56,197 nt of DNA, taken from an uncultured Dorea sp. GTDB taxonomy: Bacteria > Bacillota > Clostridia > Lachnospirales > Lachnospiraceae. Position 1 is the stretch's first letter; the number at the start of each line of letters is the position of its first letter. Of this stretch, positions 48,922 through 56,197 are shown piece by piece. Where the stretch lies: positions 1-56,197 of the forward strand of contig CANSCI010000006.1 of NCBI GenBank assembly GCA_947645355.1, read 5' to 3'. The translations under genes and the position numbers were made by a program. The notes beneath the pieces were generated by a model that saw nothing but the letters and a program-made list of their open reading frames with translations, was not told the DNA's origin and searched no databases.

Positions 48922-51179
48922 TGTACAGAGTACTTTGCGATGGGATCCCAATTTATGATTTGCGGGATGATGCGCTTATTCTGATTGATCCCAAAATTGA
49001 TTTAGAGGTTAATAAGGCAGGTTCATTTACTTTTAAGATGCCGCCCCAGCATCCGCAATATGATTTGCCCAAGAAAATGATTTCCTGCGTTCAGGTATTC
49101 CAGGATGATGAAGAGATATTCAATGGTCGGATTACAGAAAGTAAGATTGATTTTTACAACAGAAAACAGTTATCTTGCGAAGGACAGCTTGCGTATCTAA
49201 ATGACAGCATACAGCGGCCTGCGGAGTATCATCGCGTGACAGTTCGAGGGTATCTGGAGATCCTGCTTACGGAACACAATAAACAGGTCAATGAAGACAG
49301 GCAGTTTAAACTTGGGATAGTGACAGTTACAGATAACAATGATTCGTTGTACAGATACACGAATTACAATAGTACCATGAAAGAAATAAAAGAGGATTTG
49401 GTTGATGATCTTGGAGGGTATTTGCGTGTCAGGAATATCAATGGATCTGCGGTTTTGGATTATATTGCTGAATATGAAAATATCAACACGCAGACAATTG
49501 AATTTGGAGAAAACCTACTGGACTTCAGCAGGAATATGGATGTGACAGACATTGCAACGGCAATTATTCCGTTAGGATCAAAGTTGGAAGATAGCCCGAT
49601 TAAAGCGCTCGACCAGAGGTTAACGATAGAAAGTGTTAACCAAGGGTCGGATTACCTTGCAAATGCCGCGGCGGTGGAAGCCTATGGGTATATTGTTAAA
49701 ACGGTGACATGGGACAATGTGACTACACCGGAAATGTTACTCTATAAGGGCGAGAAATATCTGTCAGATTATCAATATGATGAAATGAATCTAGAAGTAA
49801 AAGCGGTTGATTTGCACTGCACAGACAGACAAATAGAACAGTTTAAACTGGGTGATAAGATTAGGGTGAGATCTTCCGTGCATGGCCTTGACCGGCTATT
49901 TCCATTGACAAAGATGACAATACAACTTAACAGCTTGTCGAATAACAGTTTCACCCTTGGGACGGTTGTAAATACAAAACTGACTGCGCGGTCGAATGAA
50001 ATATTGTCAATGGCATCAAAAGCAATGGAGACCATACCAATGCCGTCAGCCATTGTAAAACAGGCAGTTGATCAGGCTACCGCATTGATTACGGCAGCAA
50101 CACATGGTCATGTGGTTACAACTGCCAATGAACAATTGATTATGGATACAGATGATGTAAACACAGCCCAGAAAGTATGGCGTTGGAATGTGAATGGATT
50201 TGGATATTCATCAACAGGATATAATGGCACATATAAGTCTGCAATTACCATGGACGGATGGATTGTAGGGGAACGTATTGCAGCAAATTCTGTTAGCGCC
50301 GAGAAAATTGACATTACTTATCGGAATACGGTTGTTCAGGAAATTGCGGACGCAGAAGAGGCGGCAAGGAATGATGCAGAGAGTTATACGGATGGACAGC
50401 TAAAAAATTATTATACCAAAAGCGAAGTTGAGACGAGCATACAGAACACGAAGGACAGTGTCTTGTTATTGGCCCAGGAAACGGCAGAACAATGTGTGGA
50501 AGGGAAACTGAAGAACTATTCTACTTCTGCCCAAATAAAGGTTAAAACAGACGCTATTGAAGCGGAGGTCAGTAAAAAGCTTAATAGTTCAGAATGGGCG
50601 ACGAAACTCAGGCAAAGCGCAACGGATGTGAGCATAGCCTGGAATAATATCTCTAAATATGTTCAGTTCGCCAATGGAGAATTACGCATTTACGACAGTG
50701 CCATTGAAGCATCACAAAAGCTACGGTCTATATTTAACAGTGACGGCGAACATTTTTATAGAGGCGGCTATTACGTCGGGAAGATCGGTACAAATCAATG
50801 GACATCAGATACGTCCCATAAGGGGCTGGTGTTCGATTTGGAAGAAAGTGGAAAATACATGGCATTCGCGCAGCGGCCGAGCTCGACTACAGGAAATTAC
50901 AGTACAATGCTCTGCTTTTCGAGGGCGAACAGTATTTATGACGAATATGGACTGCACCTAGGCTGCAACCTTTATTGCCATGGGTATGAATTCCATGATA
51001 TGAGAGTGGCGGGGGCAGCAGTGAAATATAGCAATACCTGGTATAACGGATACACGGGAACGATTCCGATATGCACTGAGATTTCGATTCAATCAGAAGG
51101 AGGGGGTGCTGTTTCATGGTCGTATTCTACGTCGAAAATCAGAGTGGCTAATGGTTTGATTGTTGGATATTGGAATTAG
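48921..51179 (+). CDS. Tail-associated protein (prophage tail endopeptidase/Tal family)
   Basis: 752 residues from the ATG at 48921 (GGAGGG 8 nt before). The N-terminal 350 residues are the conserved tail-tip hub (LIDPKIDLEVNKAGSFTFKMPP; ISCVQVFQDDEEIFNGRI). A coiled-coil linker (about 470-560) follows and then a C-terminal domain unlike standard Tal peptidases. It probably initiates tail assembly and contacts the cell. No catalytic motif identified. Confidence 0.8.
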   Translation: MYRVLCDGIPIYDLRDDALILIDPKIDLEVNKAGSFTFKMPPQHPQYDLPKKMISCVQVFQDDEEIFNGRITESKIDFYNRKQLSCEGQLAYLNDSIQRPAEYHRVTVRGYLEILLTEHNKQVNEDRQFKLGIVTVTDNNDSLYRYTNYNSTMKEIKEDLVDDLGGYLRVRNINGSAVLDYIAEYENINTQTIEFGENLLDFSRNMDVTDIATAIIPLGSKLEDSPIKALDQRLTIESVNQGSDYLANAAAVEAYGYIVKTVTWDNVTTPEMLLYKGEKYLSDYQYDEMNLEVKAVDLHCTDRQIEQFKLGDKIRVRSSVHGLDRLFPLTKMTIQLNSLSNNSFTLGTVVNTKLTARSNEILSMASKAMETIPMPSAIVKQAVDQATALITAATHGHVVTTANEQLIMDTDDVNTAQKVWRWNVNGFGYSSTGYNGTYKSAITMDGWIVGERIAANSVSAEKIDITYRNTVVQEIADAEEAARNDAESYTDGQLKNYYTKSEVETSIQNTKDSVLLLAQETAEQCVEGKLKNYSTSAQIKVKTDAIEAEVSKKLNSSEWATKLRQSATDVSIAWNNISKYVQFANGELRIYDSAIEASQKLRSIFNSDGEHFYRGGYYVGKIGTNQWTSDTSHKGLVFDLEESGKYMAFAQRPSSTTGNYSTMLCFSRANSIYDEYGLHLGCNLYCHGYEFHDMRVAGAAVKYSNTWYNGYTGTIPICTEISIQSEGGGAVSWSYSTSKIRVANGLIVGYWN

Positions 51180-51190
51180 GAGGGATAGAC

Positions 51191-51331
51191 ATGGCATGGC
51201 CAGTAGTTCTTGAGAAAATTATTGACAATGAAAAAGCTATTGATGGTGTAAATTCAATGGAAAGCTATTCTGGAAAAGTAGTGTTTGAGAGGGGGGATCA
51301 GGAGGATGGGAAAGAAGGAACAGCCGATTGA
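51191..51331 (+). CDS. 46-residue hypothetical tail-region protein
   Basis: ATG at 51191 after AGGAGGG (starts MAWPVVLEKIIDNEKAIDG). It overlaps the next gene by 26 bp in another frame. Unrecognised. Confidence 0.4.
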   Translation: MAWPVVLEKIIDNEKAIDGVNSMESYSGKVVFERGDQEDGKEGTAD

Positions 51332-51518
51332 AATATTGTTTGCAAGGGTTAAAAGCGAGATTATTACGGTGATGAATAACTCCGGGTTGCCAGCTTCGAT
51401 GCTTGATCCATTGTTGTGTTCTGTACTGGTTGATGTCAGAAGTCAAGAGAATCTGGAATTGTTGAATTGTATCCGAAAACTGCAGGCACAGTTAGAAAAA
51501 GAAGAAGGTGATGAATAA
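51306..51518 (+). CDS. Hypothetical protein of the baseplate region
   Basis: 70 residues from the ATG at 51306, preceded by a GGGGGG/AGGAGG tract. FARVKSEIITVMNNSGLPASMLDPLLCSVLVDVR is typical of small helical proteins upstream of baseplate genes in Clostridial phages. It overlaps the next gene by 1 bp. Confidence 0.55.
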   Translation: MGKKEQPIEILFARVKSEIITVMNNSGLPASMLDPLLCSVLVDVRSQENLELLNCIRKLQAQLEKEEGDE

Positions 51519-53092
51519 TGGCAAATATTGCAGCCTACATTGAACAGATCCAGAATGCCCGTTACGGGGAGCAGGTTAGATCCTCTATAATTAATGCGCT
51601 GCAAAAGGTAAATGATGATAATGAGGGGTATCAGGGATTAAAAACAGATGTGATTTCTGCTAAAAATGCTGTCGACCAGCAAGCCATTAGCATTGAAGGC
51701 AAATTGCAGGCCGCAGAGGAGGCTCTAACAGCGTTAACAGAAATAACGAGGGAAGCAGGTGTAGTGTCAACTGATCTGGCCGAAACTGTGTCAAACGCAG
51801 ATCCATTGCTGGGGAATTTACAGACTGTCACGACAGAAGCGGATATAACAAAGGTTGATGTAGAAACTGCGGTGGTTGCAGCAAATGAAGCAAGGGAAAA
51901 TGCAGAGGCCGTAAAGGGGAATCTTGAAACGGCAATTGCAGATAGTATCACAGAGAGATCACGGCTTCAGGCTGTGATTGATATAGCATCCACGGTCAAT
52001 CCTGACATGGGGGAAATCGGTGATAAAATCGAAACGATCAAAGAGAATCTGGACACTGCAATTGCGAACAGTATTGAGGCAAGGTCACGGCTTCAGGGCG
52101 TAATTGATTCGGCTGAAGGGATAATGGGAGAGTTGTCCGGAGTGGTTACACAGGCAAGCGCGGTCAAACTGGATTTGGATAACAGTGTAACAAGCGCGAA
52201 TCAGGTACAACAATCCCTGCAGACAGAGAATGATCTGGCAAATTTAAATCTTGAAGCGCTCAGGGGTGAAAACTCTACAAGTCAGGATATCATTGAGGCG
52301 GTGGATAAGATTGCAGTGATAAAGGATCTTTTTGCGAATAATGCAGGGGCTCACAATTCGATTTACAGGGGGAGAGATTTGACTGCCCTATATTCGGTTG
52401 ATGAAATCTGTAACAGAATTGTACCGGGTACTTTTGAGGATTTGTACATAGGTGATTACTTTGACGTTACGATAACAACTCAATTTGGTGGTTCAGAAGT
52501 GGTTAGATTAATTCTGGCCGGATTCGATGTGTTTCTGGACAATCCGATTGCAAAACACCATGCAATAATTGTTCCGAAGGATTGCTTTAAAACATATGCA
52601 AAGATGAATGATACGAATGAAACTACAGGCGGCTATGTGGGATCTAAGATGCATACAACAGTTCTTCCGGTTTATAGTGAAGCGTTGAAAGCAATTTTTG
52701 ATACTCATGTAATAACATACAGAGATGTTCTAACAACACGTGTGTCTAATACAACAGTAAGCTCTAATGCTGGAGCATCATTAACAGGGTGTGCAAATGA
52801 AAGTAGACTACATGATGTTACACTTAGACTAATGAGTGAAATACAATTCTATGGATCGAATATTGTAAGTTCCTCATATCACGACACGGGAAAGGCTTGT
52901 ACACAATTCCCGTTATTTCGTTTGGCACCACATTTGAAAAATGCTGGAAAGGGGAACAACGGATATAGTACAGGACAATGGTTAAGCGCAGTGGTTTCGA
53001 CAACTCAATTTGCTACATTTGATAGTGGACAGAGTGGCTATGCAGGGGCTAACAATAACTTAGGTGTCCGACCATATTTTTGTATCGGATAA
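51518..53092 (+). CDS. Baseplate/receptor-binding protein with coiled-coil stalk
   Basis: 524 residues. The start MANIAAYIEQIQNARYGEQVRSSI is typical of BppU-like baseplate proteins. A coiled-coil stalk (about 30-285) contains an internal repeat: TAIADSITERSRLQAVID and TAIANSIEARSRLQGVID. The C-terminal domain (about 290-524) ends in NNNLGVRPYFCIG, the type of ending seen in C-type-lectin-like surface domains (DUF6273-like). It probably recognises the host cell surface. Confidence 0.72.
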   Translation: MANIAAYIEQIQNARYGEQVRSSIINALQKVNDDNEGYQGLKTDVISAKNAVDQQAISIEGKLQAAEEALTALTEITREAGVVSTDLAETVSNADPLLGNLQTVTTEADITKVDVETAVVAANEARENAEAVKGNLETAIADSITERSRLQAVIDIASTVNPDMGEIGDKIETIKENLDTAIANSIEARSRLQGVIDSAEGIMGELSGVVTQASAVKLDLDNSVTSANQVQQSLQTENDLANLNLEALRGENSTSQDIIEAVDKIAVIKDLFANNAGAHNSIYRGRDLTALYSVDEICNRIVPGTFEDLYIGDYFDVTITTQFGGSEVVRLILAGFDVFLDNPIAKHHAIIVPKDCFKTYAKMNDTNETTGGYVGSKMHTTVLPVYSEALKAIFDTHVITYRDVLTTRVSNTTVSSNAGASLTGCANESRLHDVTLRLMSEIQFYGSNIVSSSYHDTGKACTQFPLFRLAPHLKNAGKGNNGYSTGQWLSAVVSTTQFATFDSGQSGYAGANNNLGVRPYFCIG

Positions 53093-53148
53093 TAATGCTA
53101 TCAGGAGATGTTTCTGGACGATTTAAACTAAAAGAGAGAGTGAGGAAT

Positions 53149-53613
53149 ATGAAAAAAATGGAAAAATTGAACTATGTTGTTAGCGTCATAGTAGGCGCTT
53201 TTTTTAGTTTCTTTGGGATACTGGCAGTGCCACTTGCGCTTCTCATACCCTGCAACCTGATTGATTATTTTACCGGGATGGCAGCATCTAAAATGCAAGG
53301 GCAGAAAATTACCAGTGATAAGTCATTTGCAGGTATCGTAAAAAAAATATCCATGTACGTGTTAATATTTGTGGGCTATGGGATTGATTGTATGATCGGA
53401 TACGTGACGGCAACATTGCATATTGAAATGAAATTCCCATTACTATTTGCTGCTATAGTGGCAAGCTGGCTGGTTATCAACGAGTTGATCAGTATTACTG
53501 AAAATTGCGAAGCTACAGGGGTGACAATCCCCATTTTGAGCCCGGTGCTAAAATTTATTAAAAAGAAAATAGAAACAGTGACGGATATAGATATTGATTC
53601 AGAGGGCGCGTAG
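53149..53613 (+). CDS. Phage holin (TcdE/holin_4 type)
   Basis: 154 residues from the ATG at 53149. Transmembrane segments: VIVGAFFSFFGILAVPLALLI, a second helix with DYFTGM (the family hallmark), YVLIFVGYGIDCMIGYV, and LLFAAIVASWLVINE. It makes the membrane hole that releases the endolysin. It lies directly upstream of the amidase, separated by 22 bp. Confidence 0.88.
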   Translation: MKKMEKLNYVVSVIVGAFFSFFGILAVPLALLIPCNLIDYFTGMAASKMQGQKITSDKSFAGIVKKISMYVLIFVGYGIDCMIGYVTATLHIEMKFPLLFAAIVASWLVINELISITENCEATGVTIPILSPVLKFIKKKIETVTDIDIDSEGA

Positions 53614-53635
53614 AAGTGTAGGAAGGAGAAAAGGT

Positions 53636-54466
53636 ATGAATATTATTAATGCAAATTTAAAATTTGGAAAGATTGGCAATCGAAAAAAAACAAGAAGAAT
53701 CATTGTCCATCATGCCGCGGCAACAAGCTGTGATGCCGCAACCATCCACAGATGGCATAAAGAGCGCGGCTGGGCCGGCGCAGGATACCATTTTTTAGTC
53801 AGGAAAGATGGCTGGATCTACAGCCTTCGGCCCATAGGGGCACTGGGCGCCCATGCCTCTGGAAATAACTCAGACTCCATCGGAATCTGTTTTGAAGGGA
53901 ATTTTGATAAGGAAAAGATGTACCCAGCGCAGGTGGATGCCGGGCGGGAGCTGGTAGCATACCTGAAGGAGAAGTACAGGATCAGCAAAGTGCAGCGGCA
54001 TAAAGATGTCGGGAGCACATCCTGTCCGGGAAAGAATTTCCCATTTTCTGATATCGTGGTGGGTAATACTGCCGGATCTGGGGCGACATCTACAGGCCCG
54101 GCAGTAACTGATCCAGATAAGACCGCGGGCAAGCTATCCGTCGATGGTTACTGGGGTAAGAAAACCACACTGAGATTGCAGCAGATCTTCGGCACGCCGG
54201 CAGACGGGATCGTGTCCAATCAACATCGCTGCTACAAATCCCAGAACCCGGGGCTTGACGGCGGCTGGGACTGGAAAGATGCTCCGGCCGGCGCTTCCCC
54301 GCTCATAAAGGCTATCCAGAAGAAAGTAGGCGCCACCCCGGACGGCCACATCGGCCCCAAGACCATAAAAGCCATCCAGAGATGGCTGGATTCTACTGCC
54401 GACGGAACCTTCAGTGCGCCCTCCGCTTGCATCAAAAAGCTGCAAGAGTGGTGCAATAAACAATAA
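53636..54466 (+). CDS. Endolysin, N-acetylmuramoyl-L-alanine amidase (Amidase_2)
   Basis: 276 residues from the ATG at 53636. The Amidase_2 zinc site is visible: IIVHHAAATSC near residue 22, and the VQRHKDVGSTSCPG segment near 120. C-terminal peptidoglycan-binding-like repeats follow: LSVDGYWGKKTTLRLQQ and ATPDGHIGPKTIKAIQRW. It has no signal peptide and so needs the holin. The 3' part (54060-54466) is more GC-rich than the rest of the late region, which suggests a module acquired separately. Confidence 0.9.
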   Translation: MNIINANLKFGKIGNRKKTRRIIVHHAAATSCDAATIHRWHKERGWAGAGYHFLVRKDGWIYSLRPIGALGAHASGNNSDSIGICFEGNFDKEKMYPAQVDAGRELVAYLKEKYRISKVQRHKDVGSTSCPGKNFPFSDIVVGNTAGSGATSTGPAVTDPDKTAGKLSVDGYWGKKTTLRLQQIFGTPADGIVSNQHRCYKSQNPGLDGGWDWKDAPAGASPLIKAIQKKVGATPDGHIGPKTIKAIQRWLDSTADGTFSAPSACIKKLQEWCNKQ

Positions 54467-54553
54467 AAAATTCGGAATTTTTCCTTTGGGGTAGGGGACA
54501 ATTATTGAAGATATATATAATATAGAAGAAACAGGAAAAATAAACGCAAGAAC

Positions 54554-54572
54554 ATGTCTCAAAAATGTCTCA
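54554..54572 (+). repeat. Two ATGTCTCA repeats, right-arm integrase sites
   Basis: Copies at 54554-54561 and 54565-54572, 11 bp apart, same orientation as the four on the left. 46 bp from the attR core. Confidence 0.65.
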
Positions 54573-54617
54573 TGGAAATTTGAAGAGTGCCGAATTACAA
54601 GAGGTACAAGGATTTTA

Positions 54618-54670
54618 AGCACTTGACTTTTAATCAAGTTGTCCGGGGTTCGAATCCCCGCACGCTCAGT
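54618..54670 (+). other. attR core (53 bp copy of the tRNA-Lys 3' part)
   Basis: Identical to 15817-15869. The sequence before it is phage; that after it, starting ATGCGATCAG, is host. It carries the original bacterial 3' half of tRNA-Lys. Confidence 0.95.
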
Positions 54671-54696
54671 ATGCGATCAGTATCCGAACACTGGAA

Positions 54697-54733
54697 AAAG
54701 GCGGGGACTCAACATTTATGAGTTCCCGCCTTT
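54697..54733 (+). terminator. Original terminator of the tRNA operon
   Basis: AAAGGCGGGGACTCA (54697-54711) / TGAGTTCCCGCCTTT (54719-54733), a 15-bp stem with one mismatch or wobble. In an uninserted chromosome it would lie 30 bp after tRNA-Lys. It is now separated from the tRNAs by the prophage. Confidence 0.85.
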
Positions 54734-54737
54734 AATT

Positions 54738-54761
54738 GTGCGCCCGGCGGCGCACGTTTCT
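54738..54761 (+). terminator. Second GC-rich hairpin after the tRNA terminator
   Basis: GTGCGCC (54738-54744) / GGCGCAC (54749-54755), 4-nt loop, followed by a modest T-rich stretch. Confidence 0.5.
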
Positions 54762-54854
54762 GCTTTTGATGTGTGAGGTCTGCCGTGATGTATTCATCAA
54801 TGTCGAAAACACAAGATATAGGAGTCAATACAAAGGCATAGTCAAATCTTGTAG

Positions 54855-54884
54855 TTGATAATATCAGCATAATTTTGTTATAAT
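54855..54884 (+). promoter_or_regulatory. Promoter of the antitoxin/GNAT pair
   Basis: TTGATA (54855-54860), 18-nt spacer, TATAAT (54879-54884). Confidence 0.65.
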
Positions 54885-54930
54885 ATAGGAAACTAATATA
54901 TAACCATTTTCAGAAGGGAGTGAGGTTGTC

Positions 54931-55101
54931 ATGGCAACAAAGAGTATCTTAAAGACTGTTCAGATAAAAGACAATAAAACCGCCGACAATTTCATAAAGG
55001 CATTTGAAGAATCAAAGAGCAACCCGAGAAAAGATGTTGAATATACTAGAAAATGTACAGAAATTGTAGGAGATGAAATCAAAGAGTTTTTTGATATGTA
55101 G
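54931..55101 (+). CDS. Candidate antitoxin partner of the GNAT protein
   Basis: 56 residues with GGGAGTGAGG upstream (MATKSILKTVQIKDNKTADNF...). The first part looks like a short DNA-binding N-terminus, the rest is a charged helix ending DEIKEFFDM. Position, size and 5-bp gap to the GNAT gene fit a type II antitoxin, but the family is not recognised by me. Confidence 0.6.
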   Translation: MATKSILKTVQIKDNKTADNFIKAFEESKSNPRKDVEYTRKCTEIVGDEIKEFFDM

Positions 55102-55106
55102 GGAAT

Positions 55107-55712
55107 ATGTCTGAGTTTAAACAATTTAATTTAAGTAGTATATTAACGCAGCTTGGAGAGGAGAGGACGAAAAGGATACTCTCCTCTTTCTATTGTCCAC
55201 TGAATAAAGATGTAGAGGAGTTTTGCAGGTCTAAAGCCATTGAGTTTTCTAAACGCGGCTTTGCACAGACATATCTGATTTTTTGGCAAGAAGGAATCGA
55301 GAAAGAATTCATTGGGTATTATACAATAGCAATGAGGCACTTTACCGTATGTAAAAAACACTTGAGCAACAAAATGTTCTCAAGGGTGAAGCAGCACGGT
55401 ACATATGACAATTCTACCGGAGAATATATTATTTCTGCTCCGCTAATAGCTCAGCTTAGCAAGAATTTCGCAGATGGGAATGATACTTTGATTTCAGGAA
55501 GTGAGATTTTGCAGATGGCAATCGAACGTATTAGGAAGATTCAGCAGGAAATTGGAGGGAAATTTCTCTACTTGGAATGTGAAGAAAAAGAAAAATTATT
55601 AACGTTTTATGAGAAAAATAATTTTGTTTCTTTCGGGAAGAGAAAACTTGATAAAGACGAAACGAATTTAGAGGGAGCCTGTTTAATTCAGTTATTGCAG
55701 TATCAAAATTGA
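55107..55712 (+). CDS. GNAT-fold acetyltransferase, toxin-like
   Basis: 201 residues. The GNAT core is read from IEFSKRGFAQTYLIFWQEGIEKEFIGYYTIAM, a middle acetyl-CoA segment and the C-terminal LYLECEEKEKLLTFYEKNNFVSFG, the usual GNAT end where the Tyr acts in catalysis. Small GNAT proteins paired with a tiny upstream gene (TacT/AtaT group) acetylate aminoacyl-tRNA and stop translation. That function is inferred; the pair has its own promoter and terminator. Confidence 0.75.
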   Translation: MSEFKQFNLSSILTQLGEERTKRILSSFYCPLNKDVEEFCRSKAIEFSKRGFAQTYLIFWQEGIEKEFIGYYTIAMRHFTVCKKHLSNKMFSRVKQHGTYDNSTGEYIISAPLIAQLSKNFADGNDTLISGSEILQMAIERIRKIQQEIGGKFLYLECEEKEKLLTFYEKNNFVSFGKRKLDKDETNLEGACLIQLLQYQN

Positions 55713-55718
55713 TGAATG

Positions 55719-55762
55719 CCCTGTAACCGGCCATATATAATGGCAGATTACAGGGTATTTTT
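55719..55762 (+). terminator. Terminator of the antitoxin/GNAT pair
   Basis: CCCTGTAA (55719-55726) / TTACAGGG (55748-55755), with an inner GGCCAT/ATGGC stem, then TATTTTT. Confidence 0.85.
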
Positions 55763-55793
55763 GCGCCGCATTGAGGCGGCAAACTAAGAAAAA

Positions 55794-56197
55794 TTATTTC
55801 TTGCACACAATTATCTGCTGAAGCGAAAATTCCGGCAGACGGACAATGGTACCGTCTGCGTCCGCACATATTTCCAGTTCCTTTTTCTCCGGATATACAA
55901 CCTCTGCCTGGGAGATCTTTCTTTGGAATTCCAACGAGCCCCCGTTTACCGGCGAGAGGTGCCCATGGAACTGTTTCGGCAGTGTGGAGATCTGATGGAT
56001 GATATAAGAGTCTTCCGTTTCAAAATACGCTGTCCGGATCATATCCGGTGTTTCCGTGCGGTTGTGAAGTACAGGTTTTACATGTTCCATACAGATTAAG
56101 TCCTGGAACAGGCTGTACGGATGCCGGAAGCCCTCCGCTGATGCCATGGTGAAGAAATCAAATGCCAGATAGTAGACATTTCCGGCTCCGACTGCAT
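55794..56197 (-). CDS. C-terminal end of a glycoside-hydrolase-like protein
   Basis: The frame is open to the right edge (visible start AVGAGNVYYLAFDFF) and ends at the stop complementary to 55794-55796; 133 codons are seen. GAGNVYYLAFDFF resembles the segment near the end of beta-galactosidase trimerisation-type domains, and the rest is a beta-rich C-terminus. The catalytic part is outside the window, so the enzyme cannot be named. It converges on the GNAT terminator. Confidence 0.5.
   Translation of the reverse strand, partial: AVGAGNVYYLAFDFFTMASAEGFRHPYSLFQDLICMEHVKPVLHNRTETPDMIRTAYFETEDSYIIHQISTLPKQFHGHLSPVNGGSLEFQRKISQAEVVYPEKKELEICADADGTIVRLPEFSLQQIIVCKK

Larger units (their letters stand above)
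54467..54930 (+). other. Gap over the right prophage end: arm repeats, attR, tRNA terminator
   Basis: This 464-bp stretch has no gene. It holds the right-arm repeats (54554-54572), attR (54618-54670), a strong terminator (54697-54733), a second hairpin GTGCGCC/GGCGCAC (54738-54755) and a promoter (54855-54884). Confidence 0.7.

Noticed and set aside
52800..53092. Diversity-generating retroelement variable region in the receptor-binding gene
   Set aside because: The lectin-like ending is suggestive, but no reverse transcriptase gene or template repeat is present in the window.

Overview
The window is a chromosomal segment of a spore-forming, low-to-mid GC Firmicute, most likely a Lachnospiraceae/Clostridia member. 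The basis is the gene set (murB-rapZ-whiA-Crh-like operon, CwlC-type amidase, type III glutamine synthetase, class II aldolase), strong AGGAGG ribosome sites and sigma-A-like promoters. A complete temperate siphovirus-type prophage of 38,801 bp (distance between the two att cores) is inserted in a tRNA-Lys gene.

Host left flank (1-15867): a partial HAD phosphatase, rpiB, a SPOR-domain amidase, a CNNM/CorC-type membrane protein, then murB-rapZ-whiA-HPr/Crh-like, a lipid kinase, tRNA-Glu, a small prepilin-peptidase-like protein, an ArsC/Spx-family protein, fba, glnN, a DUF1700 protein, a striking 56-residue Asn/Ser repeat protein, an rRNA methyltransferase-like gene, a RdgB-type pyrophosphatase and a YfcE-type phosphodiesterase. 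A consensus promoter then drives six tRNAs (Pro, Gly, Arg, His, Gln, Lys).

Prophage (attL 15817-15869, attR 54618-54670, identical 53-bp cores): the integrase lies next to attL and points back at it. It is followed by an accessory and lysogeny region: a candidate small RNA, a NYN-domain nuclease with a structured leader, a leaderless-looking XRE gene behind five 10-bp-phased repeats, twin palindromic operators, and a divergent CI/Cro-like pair. The early operon has small membrane proteins, a possible minus-strand moron, an exonuclease (YqaJ), DUF1351, RecT, a RusA-like protein that seems to lack its catalytic segment, a replisome organizer, a PAPS-reductase-like protein, a helicase-methyltransferase fusion, a C5 methyltransferase and a radical SAM protein. 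A DUF1492/ArpU-type late regulator precedes a late promoter with phased repeats and two strong hairpins. The late operon runs terS-terL-HExxH protein-portal-MuF, scaffold-capsid, connectors, tail tube, G/GT chaperone with a -1 slippery site, tape measure, Dit, Tal, baseplate/receptor-binding protein, holin and amidase endolysin.

Host right flank (54671-56197): the original terminator of the tRNA operon, now 38.8 kb from its tRNAs; a candidate antitoxin/GNAT toxin pair with its own promoter and terminator; and the 3' end of a carbohydrate-active-enzyme-like gene.

The most interesting signals are: (i) a MuF head protein carrying a C-terminal HExxH domain followed by a small acidic gene, read as a phage-borne toxin/immunity pair; (ii) the NYN nuclease with structured RNAs on both sides; (iii) a possible pseudoknotted leader before the scaffold gene; (iv) the late-operon leader; (v) the GNAT toxin-antitoxin-like pair beside attR; and (vi) the DNA-modification-like cluster. 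All functional statements come from reading motifs by eye; no database search was run.
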